A stretch of DNA of 55,004 bases from Chryseobacterium gleum (GCA_945881835.1 CAMCVP010000013.1:1-55004); one strand, 5' to 3'. Shown: positions 17,663 to 26,909, counted from the first letter of the stretch. Program-made: numbers and translations. The notes: a model not told the origin generated them from the letters alone.

Positions 17663-17938
17663 ATGGATAAATACGATTTCGTAATCTTAGATATCATTCA
17701 GACTTTCCGCAAGAACAACAAAAGTCAGTACATTAAACTCAATCAATTAGAGGCTAATTTTTGGACGCGCATTCAGCGCGACGCTGCCCACCAAACGCAC
17801 AGCACACAGCTTGGCGAACGTGTCACGAAATTATATCTGGAAGGTTTTATCGTAAACAAAGGTGGTCTTGGTTACAACGTAACAAAGAAAGGAAAGGAAC
17901 AAATTGTTGTCCTTTCCAATCTTGAAGAAACGGTTTAA
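17663..17938 (+). CDS. Small hypothetical protein, possible winged helix
   Basis: A 91-residue basic protein with no family I recognise. Its helix-rich start (DKYDFVILDIIQTFRKNN) and end (RVTKLYLEGFIVNKGGLGYNVTKKGKEQI) resemble the helix plus beta-wing of small winged-helix proteins. It has no Cys, signal peptide or membrane segment. It converges on phoH with a 4-nt overlap of stop codons, leaving no room for a terminator. The preceding gap 17525-17662 is otherwise empty apart from promoter-like sequence. Confidence 0.6.
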   Translation: MDKYDFVILDIIQTFRKNNKSQYIKLNQLEANFWTRIQRDAAHQTHSTQLGERVTKLYLEGFIVNKGGLGYNVTKKGKEQIVVLSNLEETV

Positions 17939-19272
17939 AGCATCTCGTTCGCTAAATTCGCTAGTTCACTTCTTTCTCCTTTTTCGAGTGTAATGTGACA
18001 ATATAAATCTTGTCCTTTCAACCTGTCCATTACATAAGACAATCCGTTTGATTGCTCATCTAAGTATGGCGTGTCAATCTGACGAACATCACCCGTTAAA
18101 ATCACCTTTGTGTTTTCTCCTGCGCGCGTAATAATCGTTTTCACTTCGTGTGGAGTTAGGTTCTGCGCTTCGTCGATAATGAAAACACAGTTCGACAAAC
18201 TTCTTCCACGAATGAACGCCAACGGCGTAATAATTATTCTTCCAGCGGATTGCATGTCGTCAATTACCTTGCGCTTCTTTTCATTTTCCGAATATTGTTT
18301 CTTAATGAAATTCAAATTATCGAAAAGCGGCTGCATGTACGGTGAAACCTTTTCCTCGGCATCTCCTGGAAGAAAACCAATGTCTCTGTTTGAAAGCGGA
18401 ATAATGGGACGAGCTAAAATCAATTGATCGAATCCATTTCTCATTTCCAAAGAACCCGCTAAAGCCAACAATGTCTTTCCTGTTCCGGCAACGCCGCTAA
18501 TGGTTATGAGTTTTATTTCCGGATTCATAATGGCATGAAGGGCGAAAGCTTGCTCAGCATTTTTAGGCTTTATACCCATTGCATAAACTTTGTCAATGCG
18601 CTCAACCTTTTTTTCTATTCCTCCGTGAAACGCCAATGCGCTGGAGGTTCCAGACTTCAACACATAAAAATGATTGTTGTGCTTTTCTTTACCAAGGACT
18701 TTCGCATCTTTCAATTCACCAGCTGTATAAAGCTTACGTATAGCTTCAGCAGAAACATTTTCCAAAACACTGTAACCCCGATATGCCGTTACACTTTCCT
18801 TAACCTTTCCTGTCTTGTAATCTTCTGCAACAATGTCTAACGCCTTTCCTTTAATGCGAAGGTTAATGTCTTTCGTAACTAACACGACCTTGCTGCGCTT
18901 CTCTTGCTTCTGAAGAACGATTGCAGCGTTTAAAATCTTGTGATCGTTTTTCTTTGATTGAAAAATTGCTTCAGCATCGTCGTTCGCAGATAATTCAACA
19001 TCTAGAATAATTTTGAATTTACCTCCGTGACCATTTCCGAGCGGAATCCATGAATTCAATGTATGGGCTGAAGACAATCTATCGATGATGCGAATGGTCT
19101 CGCGTGCTTCGAAGTTTTTGTTTTCGTTACCAACTTTAAACTTGTCTAACTCTTCTAAAACAGTAATGGGAACAGCGACATAATTGTCTTCAAAACTGTT
19201 AATACTGTTGTGGTCGTGCAGAAGAACAGAAGTATCAAGCACATAAATTTTTCTTTGTTTGCGAGGAGCCAT
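17935..19272 (-). CDS. PhoH2-type PIN-ATPase fusion
   Basis: A 445-residue fusion of an N-terminal PIN ribonuclease domain (residues 1-140; acidic residues D13 in YVLDTSVLLHD, E40 and D135 in LVTKDINLR) and a C-terminal PhoH P-loop ATPase (Walker A GVAGTGKT at about 260-267, Walker B VFIIDEAQN, then LTGD). PhoH2 proteins unwind and cut RNA. The gene is monocistronic; no PhoAT-like antitoxin is adjacent on the same strand, though the convergent 91-residue gene overlaps its end. A perfect 9-bp palindrome covers its promoter and start codon. Confidence 0.92.
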   Translation of the reverse strand: MAPRKQRKIYVLDTSVLLHDHNSINSFEDNYVAVPITVLEELDKFKVGNENKNFEARETIRIIDRLSSAHTLNSWIPLGNGHGGKFKIILDVELSANDDAEAIFQSKKNDHKILNAAIVLQKQEKRSKVVLVTKDINLRIKGKALDIVAEDYKTGKVKESVTAYRGYSVLENVSAEAIRKLYTAGELKDAKVLGKEKHNNHFYVLKSGTSSALAFHGGIEKKVERIDKVYAMGIKPKNAEQAFALHAIMNPEIKLITISGVAGTGKTLLALAGSLEMRNGFDQLILARPIIPLSNRDIGFLPGDAEEKVSPYMQPLFDNLNFIKKQYSENEKKRKVIDDMQSAGRIIITPLAFIRGRSLSNCVFIIDEAQNLTPHEVKTIITRAGENTKVILTGDVRQIDTPYLDEQSNGLSYVMDRLKGQDLYCHITLEKGERSELANLANEML

Positions 19273-19296
19273 ATTCGTTTGTTTTGAACGAATATA
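19271..19296 (-). promoter_or_regulatory. Palindrome over the phoH promoter and start codon
   Basis: ATATTCGTT (19271-19279) and AACGAATAT (19287-19295) are perfect arms with a 7-nt centre. The minus-strand -7 box TATATTCG (19296-19289) overlaps one arm and the ATG (19272-19270) overlaps the other. It looks like an operator; if transcription starts further upstream it would instead be an mRNA hairpin hiding the start codon. Confidence 0.55.
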
Positions 19297-19347
19297 TCTT
19301 CTTCATTCATTCAACCTGAAAAAACAACCCGTGAGTTATTAACCGCC

Positions 19348-20529
19348 TTAAATGAAGCGATTTCGAAAAAGATTAACACTCTGATAAAAGAAAGACAACA
19401 ACAACAACAGTATGAGCGAACAGCCCAATCCTCCCTCGTCGAGTTGCTTCGAAAGCGTCTTTCCGACTATATCTGGGCTGTTAAAAAGAAAGGGAATCGA
19501 TGCCAACACGAGTATTCCCGCACCAAACATTTTACACTTTTTATTCCAAGTTGAAATAGTGATGAGCATCATTAAAAAGAAAGGCATTGCCCACAAGAAA
19601 TGTTCCGTATCTGTGTGCGTTAAAATTGGAATTAACGCCAGAAGAATGAGCGCTTCATTCGCTTGAAAACCTTTTCCAATATTCTTCCAAATAAATTTCA
19701 AGTAAGTCAGTCCCGCAATAGCCAATCCAATAAGCACTGCAGCTGCTGGAACTACTGCCATATGCAAAGATGACAAGGACTTTTGAATGAAAAAGTATAT
19801 GGTATTCGGACTGTGATCCAATTGCACATTGTGTGCTTGAACCGCCTTCAGCCATTGCGAATGAAGAACAACAAACCTATTCGGGACGCAGATGAATAAA
19901 GTGATTGCCAATCCAATTAAACCAACAATTGTAAATAGTAGAACCTTCCATTCTTTTTTCAAAATGAAATATGGAAGGAGTATTAAAAAATGAATTTTGA
20001 AACACAAGACTACGGCATAGATTAATCCAGCCTTTGCGTGCTGCTTGTTTTCAATGGAGCGAACGGTCCAAAGCGTTAACAAGAGAAGAAGCGCATTGAC
20101 GTTTCCTAAGAATAATTCGCGTTCGAGTTGATCTCCAAAAAACAAAACCGTAACGATCAAAAAGAACCACACTTCTTTTCCCCATTTATACGACCTGAAA
20201 AATGTCTGCTTGAATTCATTCAACAACAAGAGAATAATACCCGCGTTAATCAAGTAAAACAAGACCGCAGCCACGTCATACTTCAACAAAGAAAAAGGCA
20301 AAAAAGGCACAAGCACTTCCGGAGAATACTTGTAGAATCCGCTCGACAATCCGAACGCCTTTCCATAAACTTGCTCTCCATTCATGAGCGCATCGGCTGC
20401 TCCGTAATACACGTTGAAATCGCTTAATTGAAAACGATGATTTATAAAGAGAAGCACGAGGTATAAAACAGGAAGGAGCGCGAACAATCGCGCTCCTTTC
20501 CAAAAATATTTATATTCTTCTTTCAGCAT
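19348..20529 (-). CDS. GT87-type membrane glycosyltransferase
   Basis: A 393-residue integral membrane protein with about ten transmembrane segments. It resembles the glycosyltransferase 87 (DUF2029) family, which uses polyprenyl-phosphate mannose donors. Seen are the first-loop DFNVYYGAADALMNGEQVYG pattern with the catalytic-type Asp, then YKYSPEVLVPFLPFSLL, both typical of the family. The gene starts 3 nt after the stop of the choice-of-anchor L gene, suggesting co-transcription. Acceptor unknown. Confidence 0.78.
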   Translation of the reverse strand: MLKEEYKYFWKGARLFALLPVLYLVLLFINHRFQLSDFNVYYGAADALMNGEQVYGKAFGLSSGFYKYSPEVLVPFLPFSLLKYDVAAVLFYLINAGIILLLLNEFKQTFFRSYKWGKEVWFFLIVTVLFFGDQLERELFLGNVNALLLLLTLWTVRSIENKQHAKAGLIYAVVLCFKIHFLILLPYFILKKEWKVLLFTIVGLIGLAITLFICVPNRFVVLHSQWLKAVQAHNVQLDHSPNTIYFFIQKSLSSLHMAVVPAAAVLIGLAIAGLTYLKFIWKNIGKGFQANEALILLALIPILTHTDTEHFLWAMPFFLMMLITISTWNKKCKMFGAGILVLASIPFLFNSPDIVGKTLSKQLDEGGLGCSLILLLLLSFFYQSVNLFRNRFI

Positions 20530-20532
20530 TTC

Positions 20533-22086
20533 TTACTTCACCATCACACTCACACGCTCTTGCTTTCCGTTTCTGTTAGTTACATGTAACACATAGAATC
20601 CTGGAGATAATGTTGAGATGTTCAGAACACTCGAAACATTGTTTTCCATTAACACAAGCTTACCTGTTGAATCGAAGGCTTTAACAGTCTTTGGCTCATT
20701 CACGTTCGAGAAGAAAATTTCTTGATCTGCTGGTTGCGGATAAACGCTGAAGGTATTTTCATTCAATTCATTCACTCCAACAACCATTTGCGCTACTGAA
20801 CTGTTCAAGCAACCGTTGCTAATTCCGGCATAGATAAATGTTCCGTCTGAAACAATTCCAGTTACGTCGAAAGAAGGAGTTGTTATGCCTTCCAATTCCG
20901 TGTAGGTAAATCCGCCGTCTACAGAAACAAACCATGACACCAACCAACTTGGGTCGTAGTTGTCGATGCTTACAATTGAACCGTTTTGTGAAATGAATGG
21001 CTCACTCGGCATGATTTCAGAAATTGGAAAAGTTCCTAGAGTGTATTTCGCTGTGAAACCATCGATGGTTTCTTGCACCAACTTCACGGTGTAGTTTCCT
21101 GGAGTAACATAAGAGTAAACATCTGTTGCATGAGCAGTAATGGTGTTACCGTCACCCATGTCGTAGTAGGCATTCGCGACATTCATATTCACTTCCGATT
21201 GATTCTCAAGCGTAATTGTTCCGCAGAAAACGGTGTAATCTAAATCGGCCTTTACTTGAGATAGCAGACATTGTTGTGCACCTCTGTCATCTGCTTCTTC
21301 CAAGAAGTTCACGGTGCAGAATTGTTGGAAAGAATTCCCACCTAAGAATACCCATGAATCTAATGCAGCATCGGAAGCATCTGTAATGGCTAATGTGATA
21401 TGATAAGTCTGACCAACAATTAAATTGCCTATTGATGCAAACATCGGAACAGTGTATCCGTCACAAAACAAATTGGGAATCAATAAGGTCGAATTGTCGT
21501 TGTACAATGTTGCGTTTGTATCGGCATTAATTGTGTTGATACTAACCACTGTATTTGTGCCTGGCACGAGCGCCAGATTCACAGCTCCGTTTGTGTATGG
21601 ACCAGCAATTCCAGGGCCATTCACGAAGAAGCCAAAAATATCGTTGAAGTTACTTCCGACCCATTCAGGGTATTCAGCAGAACCGAATACAAATTGAAAA
21701 GTCATTGAATCACCAGTTGCAATGAAATCAAAATCAAGTTGTGCCAAGTCATAAGTCGGAAAACCTGTCAATCCTGACAAATCAGGATTACTCAACGTAT
21801 TCGACCAATTACCTACAGGAATGTTGTTACCATTACTAACCGTAGCCGCAACTCCTGTGGATAATACAAGGCCTTCATTAATTCCAAGTGACACAGAATC
21901 TCCATCTGTCAGCCAGCCCAGTTGAGCAGAATCTCCAATGAAAGAGATGTTGTTCACAAAAATACCATTGGCTAAAAACAATTCTTCTACTGCTGAAGTC
22001 TGATCTGAGATTGAATCGACATTAAATTGTGCTTGGCTCGAAAGAGCAGAAGCGGCGAATAAAATTGAATATAAAAGTTTTTTCAT
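20533..22086 (-). CDS. Choice-of-anchor L protein with PKD and T9SS sorting domains
   Basis: A 517-residue secreted protein. Order seen: signal peptide (MKKLLYSILFAASALSSQAQ), choice-of-anchor L domain at about 20-240 (LFLANGIFVNNISFIGDS, FQFVFGSAEYPEWVGSNFND, VFLGGNSFQ), a PKD-like domain at about 280-350 (YYDMGDGNTI, YVTPGNYTVKL), and a type A sorting domain at the end (FSVYPQPADQEIFFSN, LSPGFYVLHV). It is exported by Sec and then T9SS to the surface. Adhesive function is typical of such proteins but not shown. Confidence 0.9.
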   Translation of the reverse strand: MKKLLYSILFAASALSSQAQFNVDSISDQTSAVEELFLANGIFVNNISFIGDSAQLGWLTDGDSVSLGINEGLVLSTGVAATVSNGNNIPVGNWSNTLSNPDLSGLTGFPTYDLAQLDFDFIATGDSMTFQFVFGSAEYPEWVGSNFNDIFGFFVNGPGIAGPYTNGAVNLALVPGTNTVVSINTINADTNATLYNDNSTLLIPNLFCDGYTVPMFASIGNLIVGQTYHITLAITDASDAALDSWVFLGGNSFQQFCTVNFLEEADDRGAQQCLLSQVKADLDYTVFCGTITLENQSEVNMNVANAYYDMGDGNTITAHATDVYSYVTPGNYTVKLVQETIDGFTAKYTLGTFPISEIMPSEPFISQNGSIVSIDNYDPSWLVSWFVSVDGGFTYTELEGITTPSFDVTGIVSDGTFIYAGISNGCLNSSVAQMVVGVNELNENTFSVYPQPADQEIFFSNVNEPKTVKAFDSTGKLVLMENNVSSVLNISTLSPGFYVLHVTNRNGKQERVSVMVK

Positions 22087-22162
22087 GGCTTAGGTTTTCC
22101 AATAGACTCAACTTTGAATCAATTGGTTGTCTAAGTTAAGGCAATTCAGAAAATAGAAAAAA

Positions 22163-22801
22163 CTATTTCGCGAGTTCTCCGAAACGCTTTTTGAATTTCT
22201 CTAGCTTCGGCGTAATCATAATTCTGCAATAAGGCTGCTCGCCGTTCAATGCATAATAATCCTGATGGTAATTCTCTGCCTTGTAGAAATTGGTAAATTC
22301 TGTTACTTCGGTAACAGCATTGGCGCCCCACTCACCTGTTTCGTTAATGGCTTGAATGGCTTTCATGGCCAACTCTTTTTGCTTTTCGTTGTGATAGAAA
22401 ATCGCAGATCGGTATTGTGTTCCTGAATCTGGGCCTTGTCTATTCAAAGTGGTCGGGTCGTGCACCACGAAGAAGATTTCGAGTAATTGAGAAAACGAAA
22501 CTTTTCTTGGATCGAAATAAATCTGAACAGCTTCTGCGTGTCCTGTAGTTCCGTTGCACACTTCCTTGTATGCCGGGTTCTTGACGAATCCACCTGCATA
22601 TCCCGACTCTACTTTCGTCACTCCATTCACGTTAGCGTATACCGCTTCCACACACCAGAAACATCCACCTGCAAGGGTGGCTACTTCCAACGAATCGTTC
22701 ATTTCAACTTTCATAATTTCTCCTTTGGGATTTTCTTTGTTCGACTGCGCGCAAGAAGCAAGAGCAATCATAAACAAGGGTAAGATTAATTTTAATTTCA
22801 T
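22163..22801 (-). CDS. msrA: Peptide-methionine (S)-S-oxide reductase as lipoprotein
   Basis: MsrA repairs methionine-S-sulfoxide in proteins. The catalytic motif GCFWC is at about residues 46-50 (catalytic Cys47), with GYAGG and the GHAEAVQIYFDP segment. Starting at ATG 22801 gives a lipobox (IALASC, Cys17), so it is likely anchored in the periplasm rather than cytoplasmic; an upstream ATG at 22819 would only extend the signal. There is no fused MsrB domain. It follows the HEAT-cyclophilin gene by 32 nt, consistent with an envelope protein-repair unit. Confidence 0.93.
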   Translation of the reverse strand: MKLKLILPLFMIALASCAQSNKENPKGEIMKVEMNDSLEVATLAGGCFWCVEAVYANVNGVTKVESGYAGGFVKNPAYKEVCNGTTGHAEAVQIYFDPRKVSFSQLLEIFFVVHDPTTLNRQGPDSGTQYRSAIFYHNEKQKELAMKAIQAINETGEWGANAVTEVTEFTNFYKAENYHQDYYALNGEQPYCRIMITPKLEKFKKRFGELAK

Positions 22802-22833
22802 CGGAATTTGAGTTTCCATTACTCAACTACAAA

Positions 22834-24765
22834 TTAGAATAAATGTTGTTCACGCATGGAACGAATTCGCGTTCCGACTTGAATTTTCTGCAACACTTTT
22901 TTTCCTCTCACCACTTCTCCGAATTCGGTGTAGCGTCCGTTCAAATTTGGAGTGTAAGCCAACGTAATGAACCACTGCGCACTTTCAGTGTGCTTGCCGG
23001 CGCTTGCCATTCCGATGTGAAGTGGTGCGAAATTGTGTCCCATAAATTCCGAAGAAATCACATAGGGCATTCCGCTCATGCCGTCTCCGCGCGTGCAGCC
23101 AGCTTGGACTACAAAGTTCGGAACGACTCTGTGAAATGCTATGCTGTCGTAATAATGCTGATTACACAACTTCAACAAATTCGAAACACTTTCAGGTGCG
23201 TTCATTCCGTTTAGTTTTAGCACAACAGTTCCTACATCTGTTTTCAATTTCACCTTACACGACCGATTTTTTTTCCATTCTTTTTCGGAAGGAAATGGAC
23301 GCGTTACTTGTTGCATTCTCACCAAAAACTTTTCTTCCATCTGTGTGGCGTTGTAGGCATCTAAAAGAGCGTTATACGTTTCTACAGTCTCTGTTTTTTG
23401 AAACAGAGGAAGTGCCTGCTTGATGCTGGTGCCTAGAAAAGCATTGCCTTTTACGCGTTCAGCATTCTCAACAGCCCACGTGGCTAAAAGTGAAATTACA
23501 CCCGCATCTTGAGAGGTCCACAATACAGCGAACCAACCCGGAAACAACATTTCATTGTACTTCGGATTGCTCTCCGCATATTCTAGAACGCATTCGGTTA
23601 TAGCGTATTGCAAAGCAGGTGGCGCGGTTGGAAAGTCGTTTATGACTAATGAGTCTATAAATAAATAAGAGTTCGACATTTGACGTACCCACAGTATTCT
23701 GTGAAACAGATCTTCTGCTTCTGAGTATCTGTGCATGATGAAATTCTGCGCATCTGGATGTCCGTTTTCATTCCAAACACCGGCCAACTCTATTTGCTCG
23801 CGGCTGTTGTCTGGCATGGCGCGCAAGACTTCTCGAATTTGATCGAAATCGAATTGATTGAAATGAATACCTACGCGCATATAGTTGAAGGCGCTGGCTT
23901 TCTTCTTCAAGTCAACCCAAAAAATATTAGGAACAAACGTCGAATCTTTGGCGAGCAACACTTGAATGGCTGGTTCCGCTATTTGCTCGTCTTCGCTACA
24001 TGCCAAATCGTTTAGCAACGTCCACCATTCATAGCGACTGGCTAATCTTCCAAATTGAAGACGAACGTATTTCGACTTTTCATTTTGAACCCAACGCTTC
24101 ACTTTCGATTTGTAGAGCGTGTCGCTCGATGCATTTCCAGATAGAAAATCATAATCAGTTCTTGAGAGAACCTGCGCCAAAGCCACTCGCGCTTCTTCTT
24201 CCCAATTTAAAATTTCATCGTAATTCAAAATGGATTTTACAAAATCGCCTTGATTTATTCTCTTGTGAGCGGCCAAAGCCAAGCAAGCATATTGGTTGTG
24301 TGGAATTTCAGGATGCTTTTTATACGCGTCTTCCATACGAACTCCCAATGAGGCTGTTTCGTGCAGCGATTTACCTAGTGCTATCCAAGATTCCTTTACC
24401 AATATCTGATTTGGGACATTTAGAATGGTTGTCTGTAAAGCCTCGATTTGCTGCACATTGGAGCCTTCAATTCGTCCAAGTGCATAAGCCGCTGCAGCCA
24501 TAGTTTCGTAGTGCTTCGGAAGCGTAATCGAATTTCTTAAATTGAAAAGCAGAAAAATCAAATCCTGAATGTGCTCCGCCTTCCCCCAAGTGGCTGCCTG
24601 TTGCGCCGCGCGCAATTGAATTTCGTAATCGGCAGATTTCAATCCCTCGGCAAGCGTTGCGCCTCTCGATTCAATTAGACTTAAATCGAAATTGTAAATT
24701 TTACTTTGAGAAATTACTGAAGAACTAAAAAGAAAAAACGCACTTAAAAAAAGAAGAACTCTCAT
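22834..24765 (-). CDS. HEAT-repeat protein with C-terminal cyclophilin domain
   Basis: A 643-residue exported protein. It has a signal peptide (MRVLLFLSAFFLFSSSVISQ), a long helical HEAT-like region (about 30-490) and a C-terminal cyclophilin peptidyl-prolyl isomerase domain (about 500-640) with IAFHRVVPNFVVQAG and the SAQWFITLAYTPNLNGRYTEFGEV block; the catalytic Arg in FHR is kept. I chose ATG 24765 because it begins a good signal peptide; it overlaps the SiaB stop as TAATG, so reinitiation is likely. Periplasmic folding helper with a protein-binding scaffold is inferred. Confidence 0.88.
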   Translation of the reverse strand: MRVLLFLSAFFLFSSSVISQSKIYNFDLSLIESRGATLAEGLKSADYEIQLRAAQQAATWGKAEHIQDLIFLLFNLRNSITLPKHYETMAAAAYALGRIEGSNVQQIEALQTTILNVPNQILVKESWIALGKSLHETASLGVRMEDAYKKHPEIPHNQYACLALAAHKRINQGDFVKSILNYDEILNWEEEARVALAQVLSRTDYDFLSGNASSDTLYKSKVKRWVQNEKSKYVRLQFGRLASRYEWWTLLNDLACSEDEQIAEPAIQVLLAKDSTFVPNIFWVDLKKKASAFNYMRVGIHFNQFDFDQIREVLRAMPDNSREQIELAGVWNENGHPDAQNFIMHRYSEAEDLFHRILWVRQMSNSYLFIDSLVINDFPTAPPALQYAITECVLEYAESNPKYNEMLFPGWFAVLWTSQDAGVISLLATWAVENAERVKGNAFLGTSIKQALPLFQKTETVETYNALLDAYNATQMEEKFLVRMQQVTRPFPSEKEWKKNRSCKVKLKTDVGTVVLKLNGMNAPESVSNLLKLCNQHYYDSIAFHRVVPNFVVQAGCTRGDGMSGMPYVISSEFMGHNFAPLHIGMASAGKHTESAQWFITLAYTPNLNGRYTEFGEVVRGKKVLQKIQVGTRIRSMREQHLF

Positions 24766-25352
24766 TATTTTTCTACCATTGGAACGGAAACGTTCAATTG
24801 AAAATACACCATATCGTTTTCCATAAGGTCGAAACGATAAGACCAACCTTTCTCTGCTTTTTTAGCAATCGTCAGAAGACCAAGACCAGCACCGCCTTTA
24901 TCGCTTAGCCCTTCGTCTTTCAGGCGTTGACGAATTTTAGAACGAAGATCTACTTTATCAAATTCAGTGAGCATTTCTAATCGACGCATCAATGCTCTCG
25001 CTGCAGAAACGGTAAGCATATTTCCAGTACACATTCTGAAATAATCACTTCCCTTCGCTACAACTGCATAGGCATTCATTAATCCATTATCGCCGCGCTC
25101 TCCGTGAATTGAAATGTTCTGTAACATTTCAACTAAAACTGTTACTACGCGCTTGGTAGTTTGACGAAGTTCTTTTTTGTTGATGTCGGTGCAAGAAATT
25201 GCTTCAAGAATATGCTCGTTTCTATTCGGAGTGAAATCGCCGAAGTGAGCGAACACCAACAATTCTGCATTGGAATCAATCAATACGTCTCCAACTACCT
25301 TGTGGTAGTCGGCATGAATGTGTTGTAACAACTTTACTTCTTGATTTGACAT
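24765..25352 (-). CDS. SiaB-family protein kinase
   Basis: A 195-residue GHKL-fold protein of the SiaB/DUF6272 family, which phosphorylates STAS-type partner proteins in signalling switches. The N-box LVEMLQNISIHG (about residue 91) and G-box KGGAGLGLLTIAKKA (about 152) are seen. No STAS partner (SiaC-like) is adjacent. The coupling to the HEAT-cyclophilin gene through TAATG is unusual. Confidence 0.85.
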   Translation of the reverse strand: MSNQEVKLLQHIHADYHKVVGDVLIDSNAELLVFAHFGDFTPNRNEHILEAISCTDINKKELRQTTKRVVTVLVEMLQNISIHGERGDNGLMNAYAVVAKGSDYFRMCTGNMLTVSAARALMRRLEMLTEFDKVDLRSKIRQRLKDEGLSDKGGAGLGLLTIAKKAEKGWSYRFDLMENDMVYFQLNVSVPMVEK

Positions 25353-25401
25353 ATTTCCTAAATAGGCTTACCAAATATAAACGAAAAAGGCTTCCAAAAT
25401 T

Positions 25402-25430
25402 AACCTAATGTTCATCATAGGTTATGAACA
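25402..25430 (-). promoter_or_regulatory. Two mutually exclusive hairpins upstream of the SiaB-family gene
   Basis: AACCTA/TAGGTT (25402-25407 and 25418-25423) interlocks with TGTTCAT/ATGAACA (25409-25415 and 25424-25430). Only one can form at a time. They lie in the 97-nt gap before the kinase gene and could be a nested operator or an RNA switch; no T-run follows. Confidence 0.3.
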
Positions 25431-25449
25431 CCTTGTTGGCGAAACGATA

Positions 25450-26754
25450 TTAAGCTGAAAAAATTGTCACCAAAGTAATCTCTGGAGGCATACCCACACG
25501 TCCGGGGAAACCCAAAAAACCGAAGCCTCTATTTACATACAAGTATTGCTTCCCCTCTTGGTACAAGCCGCCCCAGCGCTTGTATCCAAACCACGGCGAA
25601 GGGCTTGCCTTTATGTGAAGCATAGGCGCTTCAATACCGAATTGCGCTCCGTGTGTATGTCCAGAGAATGTCAGATCAATGTTTTGCTGCCCGAGCACTT
25701 GGGCTTCCCAATGACTTGGGTCGTGTGAAAGTAAAATGGTGAAATTATTCTGTGGCATGTTGGTCATTGCCACATCGAGCTTTCCGTGTTTTGAAAAACG
25801 TCCCTTCCCCCAGTTCTCAATTCCAATTAAGGAAATACGCTCGCCTTGCTTTTCTAACTCAACAGTTTCATTCTTCAGCAAGCGAAAGCCCATACGGTCG
25901 TGAACGGATTCCAATTGAAGCATATTCTCGGCAAGAATTTGAGCATTCGCCAGGTCGTTTGGATCGTAGACGTATTCAGCATAATCGTGATTCCCCAAGA
26001 TGGAGAACTTTCCGAGTGGAGCGTTAAGCTGACTGAAGTAACTTACCCAAGGCTCTGCCTCTTCAGCAAGATTGTTAACCAAATCGCCAGTGAAGAAGAT
26101 GACATCTGGATTCAAATCGTTGATGCGTTTTAAAGCACCTTCAACTTCTTCAAAACTGTTGTCGAGAAAACTTCCCAAGTGGGCATCGCTGATTTGAACA
26201 ATACGCAGACCATTGAAGGCTTTCGGTAGATTTGGGAAACTCAGGGACTCTTCACAGACTCTGAAATCGTACTTCCCTTTGAAAATACCGTAGAACGTTG
26301 CACCCATGGTAACAGCTGCAGCTCCTAAACCTACTTGATTGAAAAACTGAAAGCGCGTCATTTTATCTGACTCCTGCTCTTCGAAATCGGTGTCCTCGTT
26401 TTTGGTTAAAAGTCCTTTTAGTTTCCGAACAATCCACTTACCCATTAGAACTAAATCGTTCATGAAATGAAACACCAAGAAAACCACTTTCGGCACCAAA
26501 GCAATAAAGATGAATCCCGTTACAAAGTAGAAAAACTTGAAATTGCTGCCTTTCACTTCTTTCTCTGAACCAATGAAAACAATAACAATTAACAGTATTG
26601 CCATGATGGAAGGCAACCAAAAGAGTCTACGCCAAAGCTTTCTCCAGAAGTCTGGATACTTCTCTGTCAATTGCTTTATTCCCTGATAAGAATAAAAATC
26701 AATGATCAAAGTGAACAGCGTAAATACGGAAATGAAAAGGAAAAATTTCGTCAT
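25450..26754 (-). CDS. Membrane-anchored metallophosphoesterase (YkuE/YaeI type)
   Basis: A 434-residue protein with three to four N-terminal transmembrane segments (residues 1-110), a charged linker, another hydrophobic segment near 150, then a calcineurin-like phosphoesterase domain. The metal-binding motifs are ISDAHLG, FTGDLVNN, LGNHDYA, LSHDP and FSGHTHGAQFG. Relatives act on membrane lipids (YkuE, UDP-diacylglucosamine hydrolase-like); the substrate here is unknown. A -7 box lies 8 nt before the ATG. Confidence 0.9.
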   Translation of the reverse strand: MTKFFLFISVFTLFTLIIDFYSYQGIKQLTEKYPDFWRKLWRRLFWLPSIMAILLIVIVFIGSEKEVKGSNFKFFYFVTGFIFIALVPKVVFLVFHFMNDLVLMGKWIVRKLKGLLTKNEDTDFEEQESDKMTRFQFFNQVGLGAAAVTMGATFYGIFKGKYDFRVCEESLSFPNLPKAFNGLRIVQISDAHLGSFLDNSFEEVEGALKRINDLNPDVIFFTGDLVNNLAEEAEPWVSYFSQLNAPLGKFSILGNHDYAEYVYDPNDLANAQILAENMLQLESVHDRMGFRLLKNETVELEKQGERISLIGIENWGKGRFSKHGKLDVAMTNMPQNNFTILLSHDPSHWEAQVLGQQNIDLTFSGHTHGAQFGIEAPMLHIKASPSPWFGYKRWGGLYQEGKQYLYVNRGFGFLGFPGRVGMPPEITLVTIFSA

Positions 26755-26762
26755 TGCGGCGA

Positions 26763-26770
26763 CAAAGTTA
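26763..26770 (-). promoter_or_regulatory. -7 box of the metallophosphoesterase gene
   Basis: The minus strand reads TAACTTTG, eight bases before the ATG at 26754, implying a leader of only a few nucleotides. The rest of the gap 26755-26909 shows only this and the -7 box of the divergent regulator gene. Confidence 0.5.
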
Positions 26771-26897
26771 CTGCGAGCGGATCAATTTCTTTTCTATTTA
26801 ACGTGCAATAACTTGCTGCATCAATCTTTTTCATTAAACCGATGCGGCTACTCTACAAATAATCGGAATTTCTTATTTAGAATCGTTTTACTTAACA

Positions 26898-26905
26898 TAT
26901 CTTCG
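26898..26905 (+). promoter_or_regulatory. -7 box of the response regulator gene
   Basis: TATCTTCG (TAnnTTTG with one change) lies four bases before the ATG at 26910. No -33 element is clear. Confidence 0.4.
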
Positions 26906-26909
26906 CGGC

